A DNA stretch of 64,000 nt from Dendrolimus kikuchii (Eukaryota; Arthropoda; Insecta; Lepidoptera; Lasiocampidae): the NCBI GenBank assembly GCA_019925095.2, contig CM034406.1, forward strand, positions 6,674,388 to 6,738,387. Reading direction: 5' to 3'. Numbering within the stretch: the first letter of the stretch is position 1; each line of letters opens with the position of its first letter. This document shows, in pieces, positions 1 through 21,904 of this stretch. The position numbers were made by a program, and so were the translations under genes. The notes under the pieces were generated by a model. The model saw only the letters and a program-made list of their open reading frames with translations, searched no databases and was not told the DNA's origin.

Positions 1-76
1 TAAGGTACTAATAAAGGTAATTAGAACATGCACAAGATTCGCATCAGTAATCTATTTCATTACAGTATCGCAAATA

Positions 77-3000
77 ATGGCGCGTGGACGCACTCTAGCC
101 GCGATGTTGGCCTTTTCAATTTTGGCCAATGCTTTCTGTTTGCCAGCTTCTTCGAGATTAAAACGAGGGGACGACAATCATATGAATAGTTCGGTAAGTT
201 CTATCTATATTTTTTTTAATCTTTTTATCTACCTATTTTCCTGTATTATAAACACGTAGATCCCAAAAAATATATAAGTAATGATCTAGGCATTACTAAA
301 TGTTATACTGGGTGCTTCGATGTTTATGAATGCCTCAGAGATTAGATCGAGGTCAGTTATCAGATATTGGCACAATCCAATCATAGAACCAGCTGGTTCC
401 AGAAAAACCAGTTCTTAAGTGATACATGCCTAAGCTTTTATAGAATTTACTATTGCACATTCCAAGATGGTTAATTTCTTGGAGAGCTAATGCCGAATTA
501 ATGTAAGTTTGTTTTGTTTTTAAGTAAGAAAAATCTTGTCTATTTATAATTATGTAGTGTTATATAAAACCATCAAATACGCTAGAGTTTTAGTGATCAA
601 GTTGTTTTATATGAACCATTATTGGCTGCAACTCACACAACATTAAAAGCAAACGACTAAACCAGACCGACTACTAGGTAGCCTGACTGCGACAGGCACT
701 TTGATCTATGATGCTTCATTATCAAATATTATTATCACCGCTAAAATATATCAACTGCTATTATTGGCGGCTCAATATTTTGCCTGTCTGGAACCGACTG
801 CCGTAGCCAGGCTTCCTATGCTACGTACGTAACACAATATTATGTATGTTATTATATATTAGCAATCTTATTCATAATGAGTTAGACTCAGTTTGAAAGC
901 TACTTTAAGAACTATAAAGAAGCCTTCAAACTTACTGTAACCCAATATGAATAAGCCCATACATATTTTGTGACTGCAATCACCTTTATTAAATCTAAAT
1001 ATAAAAAATACACAACAATTATGTTATTAAAGACAAAATAAATTTTCAGAAAGAGAAGACATCGACTACTTCAAGTACGCCTGATCCTTTTGACGACGAC
1101 GATGATGATAATTTTGGAGATTCTATGCACACAGCCTCTACGTCAGGCGGAGGCAGCAATTTGTTCAGCTTGTTGAATCTAGCTGGTGCCTTATTTCCAG
1201 GATCTAGTGGAACGAATGTGAGTATATTTATATACGCACGTTTTGTGTGATTGCAGGAAAATCTCTATATAGTTTAATAGTTTCAATATTTTTTATTACG
1301 AATCTGTAATTAATTATGGATACGAATACGGTACAAATTTTATTAAATTTACAAACGATGCACGTTCTTATTAAAATGATTAATAAAAACTTTAATAAAG
1401 AATATAATATTGACTACCACGATATAAGTAGTTCTAACACTGAACTTTTTAGCACTGTACTTTACCGTCTATGAAACAAGCAATACTTCTGAGTCATTAC
1501 TATCAAAACACGTTGGGATTCACGCTTTTATCACAGTTTTATGAGTGCGTTTTGATAATACTTTATGCACTGGCTTCAATACCAATCACAGCAAAAGCAC
1601 TATAACTAATTAAGGTAAGTATAGTTTCTGTCTGCAACTACATATTTTCTTTATTCACAAACTATTTATGATAATATTCGAATTATGTTTTAGGTTTTTC
1701 TGAGGCAAATGATTAGAAGTCTTATTAGACAGAATCAAGGTATTCTGTTTGCTCGTCGACGCAGTGTTGATGACAATACTATTGATGAAAACTATCCAGA
1801 TCTCAAACCACCTTCTCTAGCAAAACAAGAACTAGAAGACAGCAACGAGAGCAGCGGTAAGAATACAGATAATGATTTTAGTCAAAATTCTTTAAGTAAC
1901 GAAGAGAGCGATATCAATCAAAATTCTGAATCAAATGAGCTAGATGAATCAGATTCAATGTCAAACGAAAAATTACATTCAGATGAAAATTCTGGTATGC
2001 AAAACGATTCTGGTGTACAAACGTTATCTACTTCTAATGAAATTCCTAAAAACAGTGACACATCTGGTGAGCTAAGTGCCGAAACTAACAAAAATCAATC
2101 TCCAAGTATTCAATCTCAAATAAGCGAAGATTCCCAAGAAAGCTCTGAACATAAAGATATTTCTTCTTCAAAACAAAAACCATCTTCAGAAGATGGCTCC
2201 GAGTCCAAACAAGACTCCAAACTAAAAGAGACATCTTCTACAATAAACTCTGAATCAAATGACAATTCTTCTAACTTTAGTTCTAACTCTCGTTCTGATT
2301 CAGAGTCCACATCGGAAGAAGATTTTAATTCAGGTGAAGACCCTGAACCCAAACCTAATTCCGAATCTAAAGAGGAGTCGGGGACAAAACAAGACATTTC
2401 CAATGAGAAAAGCGACGGTACTAATGATTCAAACGATGATGATGATGTGAATGGTGATTTGGAAGATTTTAATTCAGGTAAAGACCCTGAACCCAAGCCT
2501 AATTCTGAATCTAAAGAGGAGTCTGGGTCAAAACAAGACATGTCTAAAGAGAAAAATGACGTTACTGATGACTCGAATGGTGATGGTAATGACAATAGGA
2601 ATGATAATAATGATGCGAATGGTGATTCGGTAGAAGTTTTTAATTCAGATGAAGATTCTGAACCCAAGCCTAATTCCGAATCTAAAGAGGAGTCTGGATC
2701 AGAACAAGACATGTCCAATGAGAAAGACGATGTTACTGATGATTCGAATGGTGATGATGATGATGATAATAATAGTGATGATGATGCGAATGATGATGAT
2801 GATGTGAAAGGTGGTGATGGTGATGCGAATGGTGATGATGATGACAACAATAAGAATGCTGACAATGAAAATTCTGACTATGATTTAGATGATGAACCCC
2901 CGGAAGGAGATGGTCAAGGCGGAGGTCTTTTGGGGCTTTTAGCCGGGTTAAGTGGAGGCGTAAGTGCAAACATTTATCAATAAGTAATCCGTGTTTTGAC

Positions 3001-4339
3001 TTGATTTGATCCTTAAACTTATTTTTCAGGAAGAGTCAGATTTAGGCACATTGCTTTCCACCGTGGGTGGAATTCTAGCAAGCTTGAGTGGTGTAAGTAG
3101 TAATTGATATATCTAAACCGTGGAATTACAAACAGTGCTTTAATTTAATGGTATTAAATATAATTATAATGTTTCATTTTAGGGCGATGATTTTGATCTA
3201 AACGGTGTAATAGGTTCTGGAATAGGACTATTAGCCGGATTATTGGTATGTAAAATATTATAATTATTTAAAATGATTAAAATTTATAAATATAATGTAT
3301 TATGAGTTTACTCGTATTACAGTCACAAGGTGAAGAAAATCCAGGGTCAGTTTTAGCTGGTTATCTTCTTACATCACTAGATACAATTACAGAAGGAGGA
3401 GCGGTACGTATCATCATTTAAATAGTAAAGAAAATTGCACAATTAAGAATAACGAATTTATTATACTTAATCATAATTTCACATTTTCAGAAAAACAATG
3501 GCGCATTCTTTGGAAGCTTTTTATCAAAATTGATTAAGGGAACTAGTATGGTATGTTAAAAATCTATATTTATGTATATGTTAGTAGAGTTTAATAAATA
3601 TTGCTGTTAGACATCGATGAAATAGCGGGCATACGTTAGTTATTTCTACCTCTTCTTAAATATTTCTTTGTACGATTTGTGCCTCTGGCCGGTTTAAAGT
3701 ATCCATAAATTTTCAATTCTAGAATACTCTTTAAGCAAGTCTGAGCTTTTTAACTGACGCCAGTTTTTGAGGCTTATTTAACTAAGCAATTTCGTGTTGC
3801 AAATCAACACAAACACATAATTCCTCGTTAACAACAATGTATTTTGCAATATTCATTCACTTGCTCTACCATCGGTTGTATTTTGACATTACTTGTCCAT
3901 TCAAGTAGCTCCATAGCTTATGTCAAATTTTAACCGATATGAGTGGTCGGTAAGATATAAGGAACTGGGTCTTAGAGAGCGATAACACACTGGTAGCAAA
4001 TTTGGTGTTACAAATGTCAATAGGCGATGCTTTCCATCAGGTGGGCCGTCTGCCTGTCTGCTGAACTCGGGCAATAAAAAAGTCTACATCTTAGAACTAT
4101 TGATCAGTTTTAATTAATATTATATATTCATGAAAATAAAAATGCACACTAAATGATACCACTTCAAGTTCCTCCAAAAGTTATTATACTATATTAATCA
4201 GATATTTTTACAGGGTGCCGAAGAAGATGACGATGATGAAGAGAAGGAGCCGACGACAGACTCGGCAGGATTCATTCTTAGTTTCATAATTGGTTTGTTG
4301 GGAGACATGTCGAAAGGGAGCTCATCGGGTAGCTCTTAA
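77..4339 (+). CDS. Secreted acidic Ser/Asp/Glu-rich protein, 8 exons, 647 aa
   Basis: Exons 77-193, 1050-1217, 1694-2959, 3030-3092, 3183-3245, 3323-3403, 3491-3550 and 4214-4339. Each junction has a consensus GT donor and AG acceptor, and every intron is phase 0, so the exons join in one open frame ending in TAA. The ATG at 77 opens a signal peptide (hydrophobic core about residues 8-22), followed by a dibasic RLKR site at 27-30 that could be cut by a furin-like protease. Exon 3 (422 codons) is low-complexity and dominated by Ser, Asp, Glu, Asn and Lys; it holds three copies of a block built around PKPNSESKEESG (near 2340, 2490 and 2660) and ends in Asp runs. Exons 2-8 each carry a short Gly/Leu/Ile-rich hydrophobic stretch such as LLGLLAGLSGG. 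I do not recognise the family. An extracellular, perhaps cuticle or gland, protein is possible but is only inference. The exon structure is well supported; function is unknown. Confidence 0.78.
3851..3971. mobile_element. MITE family B copy, left end truncated
   Basis: This lies in intron 7 of the acidic-protein gene. It shares CATTCACTTGC, CATCGGTT and the mirrored AACCGAT / GTAAGATATA blocks with four other copies in the window (31579, 37812, 50361, 63835). The outer left terminus seen in complete copies is missing. Confidence 0.55.
3978..4081 (+). mobile_element. Short LINE/SINE 3' tail copy (family A)
   Basis: It contains AGGCGATGCTTTCCATCAGG, then a GTCTGCCTGTCTGCTGAAC-type block and a terminal CAATAAAAAA tail. 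The same tail ends the Jockey-type LINE at 14041, so this is a 5'-truncated LINE copy or a SINE using that LINE's tail. It sits directly beside the MITE at 3851-3971. Confidence 0.6.
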
Positions 4340-4387
4340 TCGTGACCAACGAATTGTGACCAAATCACACTGTGACTGTAGTTTTCA

Positions 4388-4393
4388 AATAAA
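4388..4393 (+). promoter_or_regulatory. Candidate polyadenylation signal AATAAA
   Basis: AATAAA lies 49 bases after the stop codon of the acidic secreted-protein gene, at a normal distance for a short 3' UTR. A second AATAAA-like hexamer follows about 10 bases later. Confidence 0.55.
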
Positions 4394-4794
4394 GTTTAAA
4401 ATAAAATAACAAATTATGATGTAAATATATTTATATTTCCAGTGAATATATTGTGATAACTAATAAATAATTAAGAAAACATTTGACTTCGGTTACTAAT
4501 ACAAAATCATATTCTCACATTTTTGAAGGCGCTTTGTAAGTATGTATAATATTTTACGTCACGTATATAATTACGTCATTATCATTTAAAATATTGAAAT
4601 TTAGCTATAAATATTGAAACGTTAAAATAATTTTGCTCGAATATTGATTTGATTCTTAGTATGACTCTGAGATAAGCCGATTGAAGACGGGAGATAAACT
4701 AATTATGCCTTTTATCCCAAAAGTAGGATAATCCTGAAATTTCCCATGCCCTTTATCCCATCCCGCCCTTTTTATCCCACTCCCTCTAATTCTA

Positions 4795-4908
4795 AAGGCT
4801 GGCAACGTATTGGCTTCGCTCCTGGTTTTGCAAACGTGTATAGGCGACAGTAACCACTTTCCATTAACTGGGCCACCTGCCTATTTGCCAGCTTCGCAAT
4901 AAATAAAT
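4795..4908 (+). mobile_element. Family A LINE/SINE tail copy
   Basis: GGCTGGCAACG, ATAGGCGACAGTAACC and GGGCCACCTGCCTATTTGCC blocks precede an AATAAATAAA tail. The preceding 90 bases (about 4706-4790) are rich in TTTATCCCA-type repeats, like 7255-7360. Confidence 0.55.
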
Positions 4909-5326
4909 TATGGTGAATTAGTAACAAAACTAAGAAGACATAATATCTACTATATCTTCTTATATACCGGAAATCGCAGATTGATCTTTCAAGATCCAGT
5001 CTAAATTAATCTAAACTGTTCTAGATCCCATGGCGTTCAACTAAACTGCGAGTATGGGGCGCAGGTTTAGATTTAGTGGGTAGTTCGTCATCAGCTCTCG
5101 TTTATTAGACTGGGGTCCGGTCCCCGAGAGTTCCACACACGTTCGTTGCAGGCGCCTTAAGCGCTGCATTTGCCATTCCCCCGTAATGGCCCGAGTATGG
5201 TGTCGCAAGAAAAGACATTCCCCTGCGTTATAAAAAAACGCCTGAATGCCAATTGTCCCGAAATTGCCTATAACATTAATGAAAATAATTTTGGAGCTTT
5301 CGTTAAATTATCTTCTTTATTTTCAG
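4909..5326. other. Intergenic stretch without a recognised gene
   Basis: I see no convincing gene here. A long frame is open into 5327 but shows no codon bias or start context. The stretch separates the acidic-protein gene from a candidate further exon. Confidence 0.4.
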
Positions 5327-5482
5327 ACCTCACCAGCGTTAGCACCATCCCACGACAGCGCTTCAGCGCCTGCGTCGCCTATCTGGACCCTCAAGATGGA
5401 AATATTGAGAGCAGTTCTCCAATTCGGTACAAGCATTCTAGGCCTAGCTTCTACGTCATCTACTAACGCTTCCACACTTTAA
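5327..5482 (+). other. Candidate phase-0 terminal exon, gene uncertain
   Basis: A TTATTTTCAG acceptor ends at 5326. The frame then opens at phase 0 and runs 51 codons to TAA at 5480-5482, giving a Pro/Ala/Ser-rich stretch followed by a short hydrophobic segment (ILRAVLQFGTSILGLAS). An ATTAAA hexamer lies at 5564-5569. The style (phase 0, one short hydrophobic stretch) matches the small exons of the acidic secreted gene upstream, so it could be an alternative last exon of that gene or the last exon of an undetected neighbour. I found no upstream exon of its own. Confidence 0.4.
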
Positions 5483-5617
5483 TTTAGCCACATATTCAAT
5501 TTTGTACAAATTGTTTATCATGCGCAATATGAGAACGATAAATCTTAGTCATGAAAAGATGCCATTAAAGAGTATATATAGTCATTATAATAATTATATA
5601 CAATTTAAGACTTTCAT

Positions 5618-18236
<12,619 letters not shown>

Positions 18237-19128
18237 TGTTGAATTTATATCTAAAAAATACAGACAAACATATCTTTGAATTTCTGTTTTTAGTATGTTT
18301 TTTTATAAATCACACTAATTAAGCTACCCTTGTGTGTTATGAGACGGACAACTCTACAGCCGATCTCAGACTTCCAGAGCACATAAAATAACGGAATATT
18401 CGTTGACTAAATTTACCAGGCCGGGAATCGAATCTATGAACTCTGCATTCCAGTGAACTTTATGTGGGCCAACGCACCACAGAAGCCAACATAAAAGTGA
18501 CACAGGGTTTCTAAATTAAAATACACAATAACAATCTAAGAAACCCTAGTTCGGGATATAACAGATAGTCAAAAGTCATTTTCTCTCAAAAGTAAACAAA
18601 AACATTGATTTTAGACTCCTTATTATTATTATTTACGAGCAAAATATTATTTATTATTATTTAATATTATTCCAAAACTTCACGCGCATTTCTTAAAAAA
18701 CAAGAGTTGTATATAAAATATTAAAGACGAATTAAGTCGGGAAATGAAAAGAAAACAAGAAAAATAATTAAATAATTCCACTCGCATATAAAGTCATGAA
18801 GACCACTAGATTTAACGTATAATAATATAACACTTAAATAAAATATTCATTTATCAAATTCAATATTTTTCAGTGGTGATTGCTTCCTCATAATTATGTA
18901 AAAAATATATAGCAATAATAATAACAAAAGAAACGAAACGTATTTAAAAAGACAAATGATTAATTGAAACCGGTAACATCATGGAAAAAACTTTACCGTC
19001 TAAAGGATAATAATTACAATTCAAATATAGAACGACGACATAGGTATAAATCATACCGAATCTAATTTTACCGCATGTGTAATTTGTAATTAAAAATATT
19101 TACATAAATAAGGAATATGATTCTTACT
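18237..19128. other. SDR upstream DNA without a recognised gene
   Basis: AT-rich sequence with no coding signal. It is probably the 5' UTR intron or upstream region of the SDR gene. Confidence 0.35.
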
Positions 19129-19230
19129 TATTGTAGTTTGCCACGAAAATATCGACCGTCCTCTGTGTAGGCACAACTTGGAATAAGTTATAATCTGTGG
19201 AATAACTTGTTGGGTGTTGACTGTTTAGCA
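19129..19230 (-). promoter_or_regulatory. Candidate 5' UTR exon and promoter side of the SDR gene
   Basis: On the minus strand a GTAAGAAT donor-like site lies at about 19129. A TTTTTTAG acceptor lies 13-14 bases before the SDR ATG at 18236. Together they suggest a non-coding first exon near 19130-19230 spliced to the coding exon. Transcript data would be needed; this is inference. Confidence 0.3.
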
Positions 19231-19654
19231 CAGACTACTATAAACTACTTGATGTTGCGTGTTGAATTTCTTCGCAACGTTATAAAGTCCATGGAGCAGT
19301 TTATGCTATACATAATTATGTTAGACATGAGCGCCACGTTGACAAATGGCGCAGCGACGGCTTTCAGTCGGCGACGCGACGGCGTGAAAATTTCAGCACT
19401 TTTTTAAGTCACTTTATTTAAATCTGCTTCATCTATGTTTGCTTCGAAAATAGTCACAAACAAGACTCGGGCACCTAAAGGTGTTGTGAGCTTCAAACAG
19501 GCAATAAATAGGCATAATTCAAAGATGCAAACAAGCTACCTTTGTTGTTTTCAAACTACCATCCAACTGTTCTACATATAATAAGATCATACTAACAATT
19601 CATCTAACGGATTTAGAGAGCTCAGTCATTTTTAAACATTTAAACTGCTTATCT

Positions 19655-19970
19655 TTATATATTATACCTTCTTCTGATTATGATTACTTCTTCTGTTCGT
19701 GTGTATGTCACTGAACTCCTAAACAACCGACTTCCGATTTTGATTGATGTTTTTGTGTGTGTTCAAGTGGATTCGAGAATTGTTTAGATTTATAATTGGA
19801 CCCGATAGATGGCGTTGCAATCAGGTTTCAGAATTTTGGCGAAAATATTTTGTTTATTTGAGCGGGTCCCTCGGCGGTTTAAATCCACCATTGGACCCAG
19901 TAGTTGGCGCTGAAATTGGGAACTAGATTTGTATTTTTCAGAGCGGGATAAGTTCTGCCTGGCTCGCTAG
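19655..19970 (+). mobile_element. Helitron family E copy
   Basis: It contains ACTGAACTCCTAAAC, two GATGGCG/GTTGGCGCTG blocks about 105 bp apart, GAGCGGGA and a terminal CTAG at 19967-19970. The same arrangement occurs at 49430-49680 and, reversed, at 60137-60290. Confidence 0.55.
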
Positions 19971-19972
19971 TA

Positions 19973-20262
19973 ATTTTTTTTTTTATTGCAAGAGTTCAGC
20001 TGGCAGGCAGACAGCCCACTTGTTGGAAAGCGGTTACCATCGCCTATGGACATTTGCAACACCAAATGCGCTGCTGCTCTCTTAAGGGAGACTGGAACCT
20101 GGTCACTAATGCCGGAACACAACTCAAGGTTGTTATGGCGACGGATAATAATAATAATATAAATATTGGACACGGCCCGTATTGTGAGGAGATTCCTGTG
20201 TCTGGAGCCTTAACCACCGGTAGCCTGGACCCTAGGCCCCACTGCCGGCAAAGATCAGTTTT
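19973..20262 (-). mobile_element. Family A SINE-like element, near full length
   Basis: An A-tail at the left (T-run in plus), then GGCAGGCAGACAGCC, GGAAAGCGGTTACCATCGCC, CTAATGCCGGAACACAA and GTTATGGCGAC blocks in the order shared by copies at 26305 and 49945 and, inverted, at 57700. Confidence 0.65.
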
Positions 20263-20419
20263 TTATGTTTTTTTTATAAATAAATTTGTACTTTTTATAA
20301 GAAAAATGTAAAAAATTTGGAAATAAAATATATATGTAAATATAAATATAAAAATAGTATGATTTTTTTTACAACTCAACCAACGTGTGACAACAATGCT
20401 GTATTTTAATCAGCAGGTT

Positions 20420-20817
20420 AAATAATATGTGGTTCCGCCTGTCCCGCCAAGGCCCAATAAAAGTTCTCGGTTACAAGAAATGTTGGTTTGACATCATGAG
20501 GGATGACAAACAAACTACAGCCAGTGAGCCAGATACAGATGGCTACAACGCCTGGTCCAGAGCATGTCGCCATAACAACCTTGAGTTTACATGATTTAAA
20601 AGTATTTTTGTTACGTCATTAGTGCCATTCAAGCTCTATAAAACTAATGCCGGAACACAACTCTTGTGTTCCGGCATTAGTGCACAGGTTACAGTCCCTA
20701 CTTCGAGGCCGATAGCACATTGGTACTATCTCTGATATTGCAAATGTCTATAGGAGACGGTAACCACTTTCCATCAGGTGGGCCCAGCCGGTCCGCTGCT
20801 ACTTCTGTAATAAAAAA
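20420..20817. mobile_element. Two family A fragments joined head to head
   Basis: The right part ends with GGAGACGGTAACCACTTTCC, CATCAGGTGGGCC and an AATAAAAAAG tail. The left part carries CGCCATAACAACCTTGAG. They meet in a perfect hairpin at 20643-20681. The leftmost 120 bases (CGCCTGTCCCGCC and following) are of unknown origin. Confidence 0.55.
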
Positions 20818-21614
20818 GAAACAAGTTTTTATAAACGAAGCAATGTTTACGTGTGTCATTTAATTATGCAAACAAAAATCTAATATGATGGTAAATTTTT
20901 AAGTTGCTGGGTCACAGATTGTGATTTTTAGTAGCGACTTTTTAATATTTATGTTCTTAGTCGTTTTTGCGAATGGTGTCAGATTTGTTGGCTTTTTACA
21001 AGGTAATTATTCAACCTTTCTTCTTGATGACACTAAAACTAGGCTGTGTAGGTGAAGTAGGAATTCCCTGTTTACTTGGCGTGGTAAATAATAAGACAGG
21101 TTTACTAGCTACGAAACAAGAATGTGAAATAACTACGAAGCAAGAATATGCCATTGTTCCAGTTTTCTAGATAGTTTCTTGCAAAGTAGATAAATTTGAA
21201 GCTCACGCGAGTTAGCTTCTGACCAGTAATCGCTAAAATGCTATTTTAACGGTTCGATCGTAGTTGCTATTCTAAGCTTCAAATCTTCCTCTGCCATTAG
21301 TTAAACATAATATGTATTTTGGATCTATATGAAAAAGATATAGTAGACGGAATACAAACGTCGAAATCAAAAATTTTGTGTTCGAACCCAATGTTATTAG
21401 TCACTCTGCAGGGTGCATCAACTGAATTAACACATATAAAAATTATTCATGAGTAGAGACAAAAGAAATTTATCTATTTTTAAATAAGCCGAATTAATAC
21501 AATGAAAGCAATTAACTCTATAACTTATTCGATGATCTATCTATCTACCTTTGGAAGATCTGCAACTAAGGACAATAACATAACTTTAGTTATTATCCTA
21601 AGATCTGCAACGTG
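20818..21614. other. Intergenic stretch without a recognised gene
   Basis: No domain-bearing frame or clear element end seen. The 67-codon frame at 20967 has no supporting signal. Confidence 0.35.
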
Positions 21615-21904
21615 ACTACAAAAAAAGGAGACGCAAGAGTTGTTAACTTGGTCTTAGGTTAAGGAATTGTATAATGATATACATTTTAAACACGCCCATA
21701 CGGTTGTCATCATCACTGATCAGCATTGATCACTGATCAGCAACACGTTAGTACTTTGAATAAACCTAGGTACCCTAAAACGGTTCAAGTTTATTTGTGT
21801 TTGTTTTACACTGATCGTAAACTTATGATAATCTATTCTATACATATAATAAAAATGTAGAGGTCGAATTTCTGTACAATGAAAAATAATGCTAAAAACC
21901 GAGT
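21615..21904 (+). repeat. Direct repeat, left copy, flanking the gypsy element
   Basis: It matches 24245-24477 almost base for base (from ACTACAAAAAAAGG to AAAAACCGAG). A block of about 60 bases near 21746-21806 is present here, and about 5 bases replace it in the right copy. Its right end includes the first 68 bases of a Helitron (from 21837). Confidence 0.9.

Noticed and set aside
2116..2865. Long minus-strand Ser-rich and His-rich open frames
   Set aside because: Antisense shadows of the GAT/AGT-rich acidic exon; no start context or splice partners.
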